Both the position numbers and the translations under genes were made by a program. The notes beneath the pieces were generated by a model, which saw only the letters and a program-made list of their open reading frames with translations, was not told the DNA's origin and searched no databases. From the NCBI GenBank assembly GCA_903832285.1, contig CAILAY010000009.1, positions 124,001 to 188,000 of the forward strand: a stretch of DNA of 64,000 nt, written 5' to 3'. Each line of letters opens with the position of its first letter. The stretch's first letter is position 1. This stretch comes from an uncultured beta proteobacterium (GTDB lineage Bacteria; Pseudomonadota; Gammaproteobacteria; Burkholderiales; Burkholderiaceae_C). Below, one piece after another: positions 49,572-60,287 of this stretch.

Positions 49572-49976
49572 TTACCGGGTAATCTTGCGAAAGCCCGCAT
49601 AGTGATCGTCGCTGTAATAGCAAACTTCAGGATTCTTCGGCATACCGCCACAGGCGATCCGCCGCGCTCCGCGACTCCTCACCCCTGGTGTCTTGACCGT
49701 GTACTCGCGGTAATAACCCCGCTCGCGCACCGGCAACCGACGCTCCCGATTCCCGAAAACAGCGCCATCCTTGTCATAAGGAAACGGACCCCCCTGAAAA
49801 ATCAGTGCGTACGTTTGCTGACCCTGTACCGGCAAGTCACCCAATGTCACCGTGCTATCACCAATACCTCGTGCCCCAGCAGAGATGCCATTTGCATGCG
49901 CTAAAAGGGTGCCCCCAAGAAAAGCTGCCAGTAAAAAACTGACCACTGGCACTTTGTGTGCCGCCAAACGCGCCAT
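49572..49976 (-). CDS. Secreted guanyl-specific ribonuclease (barnase/RNase Sa-like)
   Basis: Signal peptide from MARLAAHKVPVVSFLLAAFLGGTLLAHA; VFGNRERRLPVRERGYYREYTVKTPG, YYSDDHYAGFRKI with E/R/H catalytic candidates; upstream of barstar. Confidence 0.88.
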   Translation of the reverse strand: MARLAAHKVPVVSFLLAAFLGGTLLAHANGISAGARGIGDSTVTLGDLPVQGQQTYALIFQGGPFPYDKDGAVFGNRERRLPVRERGYYREYTVKTPGVRSRGARRIACGGMPKNPEVCYYSDDHYAGFRKITR

Positions 49977-50144
49977 GAAATGAAAACTCGGTTTGAAAAA
50001 CGCCAGAAGGCATCGGGTAAACCCGAAAAGCACTGGGGGCAGAGTGTGCCCGATACAGCGGAAAAAAGCAAGCATTTGCTCAAATAATGGGCAAATCCAA
50101 CGGGCTCTCAACCCGCGAGAGTGGGTGCTAGCTAAGCTGTCAAT

Positions 50145-52457
50145 CTATTGGCGTGCAGCATTCGCATCAGCCACTGTGAGCGCTGTCATGTTCACTATGC
50201 GGCGCACGGTCGTACTGGCGGTTAAGATGTGCACTGGTTTGGCAGCTCCCAGCAAAACCGGCCCGATGGCGATGTTGCCTCCGGCAGCGGTCTTTAGCAG
50301 GTTGTAAGAAATATTGGCGGCGTCGATGTTGGGTAGCACCAGCAAATTGGCGCTGCCAGTCAGCGTGTTGTTCGGCATGAGTGCGTGTCGTGCAGCGGCG
50401 TCCAGCGCCGCATCTCCGTGCATTTCCCCGTCCACCTCCAACCACGGCGCCTGCGCGCGCAACACAACCAGGGTCTGGCGCATCTTGAGGGCGCTAGGTT
50501 GGTTGGACGAGCCAAAGCTGGAATGGGACAGCAGAGCGGCTTTGGGTTTGATGCCAAAACGCATCATTTCTTCGGCGGCCATCACCGTGATTTCAGCGAG
50601 TTGATCGGCAGTTGGATCGTAATTGACGTGGGTGTCAACCAGGAACACTTGTCGATCCGGCAGCATCAGACCATTCATGCAGGCGAACGCGCTGACGCCA
50701 CTGCGCTTGCCGATGACCTGTTCGATGTATTGCAGGTGCATGGCAGTTGAGCCCCAGGTGCCGCAAATGAGGCCGTCGACGTGACCTTTATGCAACAGCA
50801 TCGAGCCGATAAGCGTGAGCCGCCGCCGCATTTCGATCTTCGCCATCTGCGTGGTGATGCCTTTGCGTTCGGTCATGCGGTGATAGGTTTGCCAGAAATC
50901 GCGATAGCGCTCATCCTGCTCGACGTTGACGACATCGTAGTCGACGCCCTGTTCCAGCCGAAGTCCGAACTTCTCGATGCGTGCCGCAATCACACCCGGT
51001 CGCCCTATCAGTGTTGGTCGGGCCAGTCCCTCGTCCACAACGATCTGCGCAGCACGCAATACGCGTTCCTCTTCCCCTTCAGCGTATCCCACGCGCTTCT
51101 TGATGGCTTTTTTGGCCGCGGTAAAGATCGGCTTCATGGTTGTGCCTGAAGCGTAGACAAAGTTCTGCAGCCGCTCTCGGTAGGCATCCATGTCCCAGAT
51201 CGGGCGTAGCGCCACGCCGCTCTCGGCGGCAGCCTGCGCCACGGCCGGCGCGATCTTCATCATCAAGCGCGGATCAAAGGGCTTCGGAATCAAATACTCC
51301 GGGCCAAATGCCAAGGGTTCTCCGGAATATGCGGCAGCGACCACCTCGCTCTGCTCGGCCTGGGCCAGTTCGGCAATGGCATGCACAGCCGCGATTTCCA
51401 TTTCGACCGTGATCGTCGTGGCGCCGCAGTCCAGAGCGCCCCGGAAAATGTAGGGAAAGCAAAGAACATTGTTGACCTGATTTGGATAATCGCTGCGGCC
51501 TGTCGCCATGACGGCGTCATCGCGCACGGCCTTGACTTCCTCTGGGGAAATCTCAGGTGTTGGATTTGCCAGCGCAAAAATCAGCGGCTTGGCGGCCATC
51601 TTGCGCACCATCTCAGACTTGAGCACACCACCGGCTGACAGCCCCAGAAATACGTCCGCACCTTCGACGATCTCGCCCAGAGTGCGGGCGTCGGTCTTTT
51701 GTGCAAAGACGATTTTGTCGTCGTCCATCAACTCGGTGCGGCCTTGGTACACCACACCAGCGAGATCAGTCACATAAATGTTCTCCCGTGGAATCCCGAG
51801 TTTGACCAGCAGCCCCAGGCAGGCAAGTGCAGCCGCGCCAGCGCCGGAGGTCACCAACTTGATTTGTTTTGGGTCTTTCCCCACGACTTTGAGGCCATTG
51901 AAGATAGCAGCACCCACGACAATGGCTGTGCCATGCTGGTCGTCATGGAAAACGGGGATCTTCATGCGCTCACGCAACTTGCGCTCTACATAAAAGCAGT
52001 CGGGTGCCTTGATGTCCTCCAGATTGATACCGCCGAATGTGGGCTCCAGCGCCGCGACGATGTCTACAAGTTTGTCCAGATTCCGTTCGTCAATCTCCAG
52101 ATCAAAGACGTCGATGCCGGCAAACTTCTTGAACAAGACGCCCTTGCCCTCCATCACAGGCTTGGCCGCTAGCGGGCCAATGTCTCCCAGTCCCAGCACT
52201 GCGGTTCCGTTGGTGATGACCGCTACCAGATTTCCCCGACTGGTGTAGCGGAAGGCCGCCGCCGGGTCCTTCACGATTTCTTCGCAAGGCGCGGCAACGC
52301 CTGGCGTATAGGCCAGGCCTAGGTCGTGCTGATTCACGAGTTGTTTGGTCGCCGCAATCGAGATCTTTCCGGGCGCCGGGAATTCGTGGTAGTCGAGTGC
52401 CGCGCGACGCAGTTCAGCGCCCCGATCATCATGATTGGTTGGCGAGTTCTTGGGCAT
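50145..52457 (-). CDS. maeB: NADP-dependent malic enzyme, malic plus phosphotransacetylase-like domains
   Basis: [45 protein letters not shown]-terminal PTA-like domain. Confidence 0.96.
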   Translation of the reverse strand: MPKNSPTNHDDRGAELRRAALDYHEFPAPGKISIAATKQLVNQHDLGLAYTPGVAAPCEEIVKDPAAAFRYTSRGNLVAVITNGTAVLGLGDIGPLAAKPVMEGKGVLFKKFAGIDVFDLEIDERNLDKLVDIVAALEPTFGGINLEDIKAPDCFYVERKLRERMKIPVFHDDQHGTAIVVGAAIFNGLKVVGKDPKQIKLVTSGAGAAALACLGLLVKLGIPRENIYVTDLAGVVYQGRTELMDDDKIVFAQKTDARTLGEIVEGADVFLGLSAGGVLKSEMVRKMAAKPLIFALANPTPEISPEEVKAVRDDAVMATGRSDYPNQVNNVLCFPYIFRGALDCGATTITVEMEIAAVHAIAELAQAEQSEVVAAAYSGEPLAFGPEYLIPKPFDPRLMMKIAPAVAQAAAESGVALRPIWDMDAYRERLQNFVYASGTTMKPIFTAAKKAIKKRVGYAEGEEERVLRAAQIVVDEGLARPTLIGRPGVIAARIEKFGLRLEQGVDYDVVNVEQDERYRDFWQTYHRMTERKGITTQMAKIEMRRRLTLIGSMLLHKGHVDGLICGTWGSTAMHLQYIEQVIGKRSGVSAFACMNGLMLPDRQVFLVDTHVNYDPTADQLAEITVMAAEEMMRFGIKPKAALLSHSSFGSSNQPSALKMRQTLVVLRAQAPWLEVDGEMHGDAALDAAARHALMPNNTLTGSANLLVLPNIDAANISYNLLKTAAGGNIAIGPVLLGAAKPVHILTASTTVRRIVNMTALTVADANAARQ

Positions 52458-52613
52458 ATTCTTGGTCTCCCGACTCTGGCAGCCTGACGGTCGCCGATTG
52501 TATAAATTATCGCTGGGCCCGATGACTCATTAATCGCACCGGGCGCTGCAAGTTGTTCATTGTAGGCGTGCCAACTCAAGCTTCTGATGCTCTGGGACAG
52601 TCACGGTGCCGCA

Positions 52614-54008
52614 TCACCCGCGCATCAGGGCTTCGATTTCGTCGCCGTCCACCGGCACGGTGCGACTGATTAAGTCGCAACCCTCAGTGGTCACGATCGC
52701 GTCATCTTCAATCCGGATCCCGATGTTGTGATAGCACTCTGGCACCCCCGCATCGGCACGCACATAAATCCCGGGCTCGATCGTCAAAACCATTCCGGCG
52801 CGCAAAATGCGGCTGGGCCGGTTGACTATGATTTCGCCGGACAATGGGTCCTTGCGCTCGTCGGTTTGGCCGACCTCGCCGGGTTCCACATAGCTTCCAC
52901 AGTCGTGCACGTCCATCCCTAGCCAATGGCCGGTGCGATGCATGTAAAACTTGGAATAGGCGCGCTTCTCGATAACATCGTCCAAGGTGCCCACCAGATT
53001 CGCATCCAGCAGACCAAGGTCCAGCATGCCCTGGGCCAGAACCTTGACTGTGGCATCGTGCGGATCAGTGAAACGGGCACCTTCACGCGTGGCGGTTATG
53101 GCTGCCACCTGGCTGGCCAACACCAGGTCATAGAGCGTGCGCTGCGCGGCGCTGAAGCGTCCATTGGCAGGAAATGTGCGCGTGATATCGCTGGCGTACC
53201 CGTTAAGTTCACATCCGGCGTCCATCAGCACCAATTCTCCGGCGTGAACCGGGGCGGCATCCGCCCTGTAATGCAGCACGCAGGCATTTGCCCCGGATGC
53301 GACGATTGAGCCGTAAGCGGGAAATTGCGAGCCATGGCGGCGGAACTCGTGCAGCACTTCCGCCTCCAGGTGGAACTCGCGTACGTCCTTGCCGGCACGC
53401 AACATCTGTGCGCTGCATTGCATGGCTCGAATGTGCGCCTGCGCTGAAATTTCTGCGGCCCTGCGCATAAGGTCTTGTTCGTGTGCGTCCTTGAAGAGGC
53501 GCATTTCATCCAAGGGGACACATGCGTCACACTGCAACCGCGGTGTCAGGGCCCCATAGCGAACGCGAGCGCGAACCTTGTCCAGCCAGGACATCACCCG
53601 TGACTCGATGCCTTGTTGGGTCGCAAAGGGGTACCAGACGGCGTTTCGGTTCTCCAGCATCGTAGGCAGTTTGGTGTCCAGTTCCGCAACGGAATACGCA
53701 GCATCCACGCCCAACGCAGCGGGCGCCTCTACGGGTCCAAGTCGACTGCCATCCCAGATTTCACGCTCTGGGTCCTTAGGTTGACAAAACAACGTAGAGT
53801 GCCCGTCGGCGGTGATGACCAGCCAAGCGTTGGGCTCGCAAAATCCTGTCAAATAGTAGAAATAGCTGTCGTGTCTGTAGGGGAAATCGTTGTCACGATT
53901 GCGCGCCCGTTCGGGAGCGGTGGGCACAATGGCGATGGCGTTCTGGCCCAACTGGCTCGCGAAGCGCGCGCGCCGGAGCGCATAAATGGGTTTATCATTC
54001 TTGGGCAT
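52614..54008 (-). CDS. pepP: Xaa-Pro aminopeptidase
   Basis: HDSYFYYLTGFCEP, LVLMDAGCELNGYASDITRTFP, HRTGHWLGMDVHDCG, VLTIEPGIY. Confidence 0.95.
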   Translation of the reverse strand: MPKNDKPIYALRRARFASQLGQNAIAIVPTAPERARNRDNDFPYRHDSYFYYLTGFCEPNAWLVITADGHSTLFCQPKDPEREIWDGSRLGPVEAPAALGVDAAYSVAELDTKLPTMLENRNAVWYPFATQQGIESRVMSWLDKVRARVRYGALTPRLQCDACVPLDEMRLFKDAHEQDLMRRAAEISAQAHIRAMQCSAQMLRAGKDVREFHLEAEVLHEFRRHGSQFPAYGSIVASGANACVLHYRADAAPVHAGELVLMDAGCELNGYASDITRTFPANGRFSAAQRTLYDLVLASQVAAITATREGARFTDPHDATVKVLAQGMLDLGLLDANLVGTLDDVIEKRAYSKFYMHRTGHWLGMDVHDCGSYVEPGEVGQTDERKDPLSGEIIVNRPSRILRAGMVLTIEPGIYVRADAGVPECYHNIGIRIEDDAIVTTEGCDLISRTVPVDGDEIEALMRG

Positions 54009-54137
54009 GGTGCAGTCCTGAAGTACCCCCCGATTTTCAACCAATTTGTTCTGGCGGGTTCTTTAATGGTTATTGCCGATCGGTACGGCCTGCAGTTCGA
54101 GGTCGGGTAAATAATGCGCTTTCCGGAAAGAAACAAT

Positions 54138-54935
54138 ATGTCTTTGCTCAGCTGGTTCTCACGCAAGAAGTCCGACTCGTCTATCACCCTGCACGGTCCT
54201 GATATCAGGCAACCGGTAGAACACACCCAGCCTATGGCACTTGAGCAGACTAATTCCTCGGCGTTGAGTGCGTTGGCTGAGCCTCGCCCTGCCAATCGCG
54301 CCGTAGAGAATGCGGCGGTGCGCGAACAGTTGAAAACCCAGAGTCTCGCACGGCGAGAACAACTGTACGGGGCCGTGCGGGAATCACTGCTTCGCATTGG
54401 AATTCTGGCTGCCAGCTACAAATTCAAGGTATTGGCACTGGATCAGGCCGGTCGGCAATACCTGGTAATGATTGACGTGGCCGCGAACCTGAGCGACGAC
54501 GTTGCGAAAATGTCGCAGGTTGAGACGCTGATTGCCGCCAATGCGAAGTCTCGTTACGACCTCGTCGTGACCGCGGTGTATTGGCGCAGGGACGATCCTT
54601 TAACCGAGCACAGGATACAGACGGTTGGCGCTACCCCCAGCCCTGCATCGGCTGAGGCCCCCCCCAAGATGACAGAAATTTCCAAGAAGTTGACCGAGCC
54701 CGCGGCGACAGCCGATCAGGCAGGGTCCCGCTATGAGCCGCTTCAGACTGAAGAGATGTTGGCATTCAAGCGTGCACTCGCGGTCACCGCGAACCCGCCT
54801 GCACCCGCGGCCACGGCGCGGGCTCCCGTGCGTGGCTTCAGCCCATTGGCGACTGGCTATGAAGATACGCAAGTGGTGAGTCCGGATACGCGGCCCCCAA
54901 AACTGGATAACTCGCAACGCGGCGATCTGAATTAG
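54138..54935 (+). CDS. Conserved-looking hypothetical protein
   Basis: RBS-like aaagaaa upstream of ATG; structured block REQLYGAVRESLLRIGILAASYKFKVLALDQAGRQYLVMIDVA followed by a disordered tail. Confidence 0.65.
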   Translation: MSLLSWFSRKKSDSSITLHGPDIRQPVEHTQPMALEQTNSSALSALAEPRPANRAVENAAVREQLKTQSLARREQLYGAVRESLLRIGILAASYKFKVLALDQAGRQYLVMIDVAANLSDDVAKMSQVETLIAANAKSRYDLVVTAVYWRRDDPLTEHRIQTVGATPSPASAEAPPKMTEISKKLTEPAATADQAGSRYEPLQTEEMLAFKRALAVTANPPAPAATARAPVRGFSPLATGYEDTQVVSPDTRPPKLDNSQRGDLN

Positions 54936-54964
54936 TGGTCGACCCAAACTGGGCTGGCATGCGC

Positions 54965-55519
54965 TCAGTGTCCGGCGAAATCAAGCAGCGTATAGAGTTC
55001 GAGTCCGCTGGCCCGCACCTTGGCCGATCCGCCTAGTTCGGGCAAGTCGACGATCGCGGCCCCCTCGATCACGACAGCACCGAGTTTCTCCAGAAGATTC
55101 TTTCCCGCAAGCATGGTGCCACCCGTCGCGATCAGGTCATCAATCAGCAGGACACGGTTGCCGGGCCTGACAGCGTCCGTGTGCAATTCCACGGTGGCGC
55201 TGCCATATTCAAGCTCGTAGGTCTCCTTGACCGTTTCAAAGGGCAGTTTGCCCTTTTTCCGTATGGGTATGAAGCCGACGTTGAGTTCATAGGCAACCAC
55301 CGCACCCAGTATAAAACCGCGAGCATCCAGCCCAGCGACAACATCGGGCCGCAGATCCGGGTCCATATAGCGGTGCACGAAGGCATCGATCAGCACACGA
55401 AAAACCTTGGGATCCTGTAGCAATGGTGTGATGTCGCGAAACTGGACTCCAGGCGCGGGCCAATCTGGCACGGTTCGGATGTGCCCCTTGAGGTATTGAC
55501 TGATGCTGAAGTTGTCCAT
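54965..55519 (-). CDS. apt: Adenine phosphoribosyltransferase
   Basis: [45 protein letters not shown]. Confidence 0.96.
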   Translation of the reverse strand: MDNFSISQYLKGHIRTVPDWPAPGVQFRDITPLLQDPKVFRVLIDAFVHRYMDPDLRPDVVAGLDARGFILGAVVAYELNVGFIPIRKKGKLPFETVKETYELEYGSATVELHTDAVRPGNRVLLIDDLIATGGTMLAGKNLLEKLGAVVIEGAAIVDLPELGGSAKVRASGLELYTLLDFAGH

Positions 55520-55558
55520 ATTTGATCACGCAAAACGTTGATTCAATAGGCGGATAGC

Positions 55559-57544
55559 TTACCCTGCAAGCAGACACTGTTCTGCGAGCGCCAGCGCTTC
55601 GGGTTTTCCACTCAACACCAGTGTGTCCCCAGCTTCCAGCACCGTGTTCTCACCGGGGGTCACAGCTTGGCCGCGATCCTTACGTAACGACACCATGCGA
55701 ACGTTCAACTTGGACAGCCCGAATTCAGGCAGCGACTTTCCAACGCCGTGCGCGTTCGGGGTAAGCGTCACTGTGACCAGACGTTCGTGCTCCAACTCTT
55801 CCACCGAATCATCGTCGGCGCCGTGAAAGTAGCCGCGCAGCAGGTTGTAGCGTGCATCGCGCTGCTCCTGCACAATGCGGATGACGCGTCGCATCGGTAC
55901 ACCCACCAGAGCCAAAGCGTGGCTGGCCAGCATGAGGGAACCCTCAATCGCCTCGGGCACGACCTCGGTGGCGCCGGCCGCCTGCAGCCTCTCCAGGTCG
56001 TGGTCGTCCTGGGTGCGCACTATGACGGGCACGGTCGGCGCATGCAGGCGGGCATTCGCCAGCACCTTGAGCGCGCTGGGCGTATCGAGATAGGTCACCA
56101 CCAAAGCACTGGCGCGGGCCAGGCCGGCCGCAATCAGGGCTTGCAGCCGCACGGCGTCACCAAATACCACCGGCTCACCCGCAGCGGTGGCCTGACGTAC
56201 CCGGTCCGGATCCAGGTCCATGGCCATGTAGGGAATGCCCTCGCGTTCCAACATGCGCCCCAGATTCTGCCCACAACGACCATAGCCGCAAATGATGACG
56301 TGCTTGCTCGTGCCAATGGATTTGCGTGCGATGCTGGTCATTTGCAGCGACTGCTGCAGCCACTCGCTGCTGACCAGCTTCATCACGATCACGTTGCTGT
56401 ACATGATGATGAATGGGGTGGCGAGCATGGATAGCACCATGCTTGCCAGGATCGGATTCAGAAGTGCGGGTTGCACCAGCCCAGTCCCCTGTGCAAGCGA
56501 CAACAAAACGAAGCCGAACTCGCCCGCTTGCGCCAGGTACAGCCCGGTACGCAGGGCAACTCCGTCGGTCGCGCCGAGACCCTTTGCCAAGGCTGTAACC
56601 AGCACCAGTTTGAACAGTACCGGCAACGTCACAAGCACCAGCACCAGCGGCCATTGGCGGGCAACTTCACGCCAATCCAGCAACATGCCAATGGTGATGA
56701 AAAAGAGTCCTAACAGGACATCGTGGAACGGCCGAATGTCGGTCTCCACCTGGTGCTTGAATTCGGTTTCTGAAACCAACATGCCAGCGATGAACGCGCC
56801 AAGCGCCAAGCTCAGTCCGGCGAGCTCGGTGAGCCACGCCAACCCGAGCGTTATCAGCAGAAGATTCAGGACAAACAACTCCTCGCTCTTGCGCCTTGCC
56901 ACCAACGTGAGCCACCAGCGCATGATCCGCTGACCACCTGCCAGCAAGAGTGCAATGAGAATGGTGGCCTTGAACGCCGCGATGGCCAGAGCCGAGACAA
57001 GTTGCTCCCCAGATGTTCCCAGCGCAGGGATCAGCACCAACAGTGGAACGACGGCCAGGTCCTGAAACAGCAACACCCCCAGCACACGTTTACCATGTTC
57101 CGACTCAATTTCCAGTCGCTCGGCCATGAGCTTGATAACAATTGCCGTGCTGCTCATGGCCAGTGCGCCCGACAATGCCAATGCGGTGGGCCAGGACATC
57201 TGCCATTGGGCAGGCAGCAGCAGTCCCAGACCCCAGGATCCGAACGTGACCAGAACCATGGTCAGCACGACCTGAAACAGCCCCAGCCCGAATACGTGAC
57301 GACGCATCGCGCGGAGCTTGTGCAGGTTGAATTCCAGACCGATCACGAACATCAGGAACACCACACCAAACTCGCCCAGATGCTGAATGCCTGCGGAATT
57401 CTGCGCCAGTGCGAGCGCATTCGGGCCGATGACGATGCCTACCGCGAGGTATCCCAGTATCGGAGGGAGTTTGAGCGAGCGGCTCGCGACCACACCTAGC
57501 ACCGCAGCCAGCAGGTAGAGCAAAATGAGTTCGAGCGCATTCAT
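55559..57544 (-). CDS. Monovalent cation:proton antiporter-2 (Kef-type) with TrkA-N and TrkA-C domains
   Basis: LPPILGYLAVGIVIGP, FGVVFLMFVIGLEF, HVIICGYGRCGQNLGRMLE, C-terminal TrkA_C-like segment. Confidence 0.94.
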   Translation of the reverse strand: MNALELILLYLLAAVLGVVASRSLKLPPILGYLAVGIVIGPNALALAQNSAGIQHLGEFGVVFLMFVIGLEFNLHKLRAMRRHVFGLGLFQVVLTMVLVTFGSWGLGLLLPAQWQMSWPTALALSGALAMSSTAIVIKLMAERLEIESEHGKRVLGVLLFQDLAVVPLLVLIPALGTSGEQLVSALAIAAFKATILIALLLAGGQRIMRWWLTLVARRKSEELFVLNLLLITLGLAWLTELAGLSLALGAFIAGMLVSETEFKHQVETDIRPFHDVLLGLFFITIGMLLDWREVARQWPLVLVLVTLPVLFKLVLVTALAKGLGATDGVALRTGLYLAQAGEFGFVLLSLAQGTGLVQPALLNPILASMVLSMLATPFIIMYSNVIVMKLVSSEWLQQSLQMTSIARKSIGTSKHVIICGYGRCGQNLGRMLEREGIPYMAMDLDPDRVRQATAAGEPVVFGDAVRLQALIAAGLARASALVVTYLDTPSALKVLANARLHAPTVPVIVRTQDDHDLERLQAAGATEVVPEAIEGSLMLASHALALVGVPMRRVIRIVQEQRDARYNLLRGYFHGADDDSVEELEHERLVTVTLTPNAHGVGKSLPEFGLSKLNVRMVSLRKDRGQAVTPGENTVLEAGDTLVLSGKPEALALAEQCLLAG

Positions 57545-57620
57545 GCCGCGATACTAGCAAGAGAAAGGGTCGGCGCCGGCAAGGTCTGGCTGGGAATGCC
57601 CCCGCCGATAGAATGCTGCC

Positions 57621-58622
57621 ATGACCGTCAGCCCCATCGCACCCGCTTCCTTCGACGCCACCCAGGCACTGCGCCTGGCCCACGAAACCTTTGACATAGA
57701 GGCGGCAGCAGTGATCGGTCTGAAGGCGCGGTTGAACACCTCATTCGCTCGGTCCGTGAAAATGATGCTTGGTGTGCGTGGCCGGGTGGTCGTCATGGGC
57801 ATGGGCAAGAGCGGGCATATCGGGCGCAAGATCGCCGCCACACTAGCTTCCACAGGAACACCTTCACTGTTCGTGCATCCGGCGGAAGCAAGCCATGGTG
57901 ATCTGGGAATGATCATGCCGATCGATCTGGTGCTGGCAATTTCCAATAGCGGTGAGAGCGAGGAGCTCACGGCCATCCTGCCAGTACTCAAACGCCAGGG
58001 TGTGCCGTTGGTTGCAATCACCGGCGGGGCCCAGTCCACCCTTGCCCGGCACGCCGATGAAACCCTGGACAGCGGTGTGGAAAAGGAGGCTTGCCCGCTC
58101 AATCTGGCTCCCACCGCGAGCACCACTGCGCAACTTGCGCTGGGCGACGCGCTGGCGGTGGCGCTTCTTGATGCCCGCGGATTCAGGGCCGAAGACTTCG
58201 CACGATCACATCCTGGCGGCGCCTTGGGACGCCAGCTGTTGACACACGTCAGCGACGTGATGCATACGGACGAGGCGATTCCGATGGTGCAACCGCAGGC
58301 GGGACTAAGTGAACTGATGCGGCAAATGAGTGTTAAGGGGTTGGGCGCCTGCGCAGTGGTTGATCCGCGACAAAAGCTGCTGGGAATCTTCACCGATGGC
58401 GATCTGAGGCGTCTGATTGAGACGGGTGTTGATCTGCGCAGCACGACAGCGCAACAGGTCATGCATCCGAACCCACGGACCATCCAGGCGCCTGCACTCG
58501 CGGCAGAAGCGGCGGAACTCATGGAGCAGCACCGAATCACCTGCGTGCTGGTGACCGGAGACGATGGGGTTCTGGTCGGTGTAGTCCATGTGGGCGACTT
58601 GATGCGCGCCAAAGTGATATAG
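57621..58622 (+). CDS. kdsD: Arabinose-5-phosphate isomerase
   Basis: VVVMGMGKSGHIGRKIAATLASTGTPSLFVHPAEASHGDLGM, ISNSGESEEL, paired CBS domains. Confidence 0.95.
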   Translation: MTVSPIAPASFDATQALRLAHETFDIEAAAVIGLKARLNTSFARSVKMMLGVRGRVVVMGMGKSGHIGRKIAATLASTGTPSLFVHPAEASHGDLGMIMPIDLVLAISNSGESEELTAILPVLKRQGVPLVAITGGAQSTLARHADETLDSGVEKEACPLNLAPTASTTAQLALGDALAVALLDARGFRAEDFARSHPGGALGRQLLTHVSDVMHTDEAIPMVQPQAGLSELMRQMSVKGLGACAVVDPRQKLLGIFTDGDLRRLIETGVDLRSTTAQQVMHPNPRTIQAPALAAEAAELMEQHRITCVLVTGDDGVLVGVVHVGDLMRAKVI

Positions 58623-58638
58623 GCGAATCCGTCGCGGC

Positions 58639-59184
58639 ATGAATCCTGTCCTCCAATTTCCGGCGGAATTGCTGTTGAAAGCGCAAGGCATACGCGTTGT
58701 CTTCTTTGACGTGGATGGCGTTTTCACGGACGGTGGAATCTTTTTCACGGAGTACGGCGAAACGATCAAGCGGTTCAATACTCTGGATGGACACGGGATA
58801 AAGTTGCTGCAGAAAGCAGGAATCACGCCCGCGGTCATTACCGGACGCGATTCCAAACCCTTGCGGTCGCGACTGGAGGCGCTGGGTGTCACACATTCAC
58901 GCTTCGGCACTGAAGACAAGGGCCCTGCGGCTGAGGAGATGCTGCAAACGCTGGGACTCCAATGGGACCAGACCGCCGCCATGGGAGACGACTGGCCCGA
59001 CTTGGCGGTGATGCGGCGCTGCGCGCTAGCCTGCGCGCCTAAGAATGCACACCTGGAGGTGCGGAACTGCGCACATTACGTGACGCAAGTACACGGCGGT
59101 AATGGTGCTGTGCGCGAATTCTGCGATCTGCTGCTGCTGGCAAGCGGTCGATATGCCTCCCTATTGCGGGCTGGCTTGCCATGA
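58639..59184 (+). CDS. kdsC: 3-deoxy-D-manno-octulosonate 8-phosphate phosphatase
   Basis: RVVFFDVDGVFTDGGIFF, ITGRDSKPLRSR, MGDDWPDLAVM. Confidence 0.95.
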   Translation: MNPVLQFPAELLLKAQGIRVVFFDVDGVFTDGGIFFTEYGETIKRFNTLDGHGIKLLQKAGITPAVITGRDSKPLRSRLEALGVTHSRFGTEDKGPAAEEMLQTLGLQWDQTAAMGDDWPDLAVMRRCALACAPKNAHLEVRNCAHYVTQVHGGNGAVREFCDLLLLASGRYASLLRAGLP

Positions 59185-59807
59185 ACCGGCAATTGCTGGG
59201 TATCTGGGATCGGATCTCCATCTACTTGCCCATGATTTTGATGGGGCTGTTGGCATTGGGCTCGTGGTGGCTGGTTCGCAGCACGCCGGGTTTCACGCAG
59301 GCGTCCCGGGCGCTTTCTCTGCGGCATGAACCGGACTACTTCATGCGCAATTTTTCCATCAAGACCTTCGACGCGAAAGGGCGCATGAAAAACGAAATCT
59401 TCGGCGCCCAGGCGCGGCATTTCCCCGACACCGATACCGTCGAGATCGAGCGCGTGCGATTGCGCTTGGTGTCCGAACAGGGCGGCATCATTACCGCCGC
59501 CGCCGATCGCGCTTTGACGAATGGAGATGGGTCGGAAGTGCAACTGATAGGAAATGCCAATGTAGTGCGCGAGGCCCGCACTGATGCGTCAGGGCGTCAG
59601 ATCCCGGCGAGCGAACTGCGCGGCGAGTTCTTTCGCGCGTACACCAACTCTGAACGCGTCAAAACCGACAGGCCGGTTCTGTTGTTACGCGGCAATGATC
59701 AGTTTTCAGCCGACGGCATGGACTTTGACAATGTTGAGCGCGTGCTGTCGCTGCATGGACGCGTCAGAGGTGAACTTCAGGCCAATCCATCCAGGCAGTC
59801 TCAGTAG
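59181..59807 (+). CDS. lptC: LPS export periplasmic protein LptC
   Basis: N-terminal TM helix, HEPDYFMRNFSIKTFDAKGRMKNEIFGAQARHFPDTDTVEIERVRL; ATGA overlap with kdsC. Confidence 0.9.
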   Translation: MNRQLLGIWDRISIYLPMILMGLLALGSWWLVRSTPGFTQASRALSLRHEPDYFMRNFSIKTFDAKGRMKNEIFGAQARHFPDTDTVEIERVRLRLVSEQGGIITAAADRALTNGDGSEVQLIGNANVVREARTDASGRQIPASELRGEFFRAYTNSERVKTDRPVLLLRGNDQFSADGMDFDNVERVLSLHGRVRGELQANPSRQSQ

Positions 59808-59850
59808 CTACCGCCAGTGTTACGGTTTTCGGAAAAGAAACCGGGTCACA

Positions 59851-59874
59851 AAAAAAGGGCCCCGAGGGCCCTTT
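59851..59874 (-). terminator. Intrinsic terminator for the minus-strand RRM gene
   Basis: aaagggccc-cga-gggcccttt with A-run (T-run on minus strand). Confidence 0.8.
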
Positions 59875-59900
59875 GGTATTTCGTGGCGCGGGGCCCGAAA

Positions 59901-60287
59901 TCAGTAGCTGCTGCGGCCGCCGCCGTATCCACCACCACCACCGCCACCACCGCTGCGACCAGCACCACCGCCGTAGCCGCCACCACCGCCAGCACCACCG
60001 CCGTAGCCGCCGCCACCGCCGGTACGGGGAGGACGCGCTTCCATCGGGCGAGCTTCGTTCACCACGAGACCGCGGCCACCGAATTGCTGACCGTTCATGC
60101 CCTTGATCGCGGCTTGTGCTTCGGCATCGTTGCCCATTTCCACAAAGCCGAAGCCTTTGGACCGGCCCGTGTCGCGCTCCATCATGACCTTGGCGCTGGA
60201 AACAGTGCCAAACGCGGCAAAAGCTTGCTGCATGTCTTCATCGCGGAAAGAATAGGGCAGGTTGCCCACGTAAAGTTTGTTGCCCAT
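59901..60287 (-). CDS. Glycine-rich RNA-binding protein (single RRM)
   Basis: MGNKLYVGNLPYSFRDEDMQQAF (RNP2), GRSKGFGFVEM (RNP1), GGGYGGG-rich tail. Confidence 0.95.
   Translation of the reverse strand: MGNKLYVGNLPYSFRDEDMQQAFAAFGTVSSAKVMMERDTGRSKGFGFVEMGNDAEAQAAIKGMNGQQFGGRGLVVNEARPMEARPPRTGGGGGYGGGAGGGGGYGGGAGRSGGGGGGGGYGGGRSSY
59961..60020 (-). repeat. 30-bp tandem duplication in the Gly-rich tail of the RRM protein
   Basis: agcaccaccgccgtagccgcc(a/g)ccaccgcc twice. Confidence 0.9.

Noticed and set aside
59901-60287. Collagen-like or silk-like structural protein
   Set aside because: N-terminal RRM with RNP1/RNP2 explains the gene; the Gly-rich tail is usual for this class.
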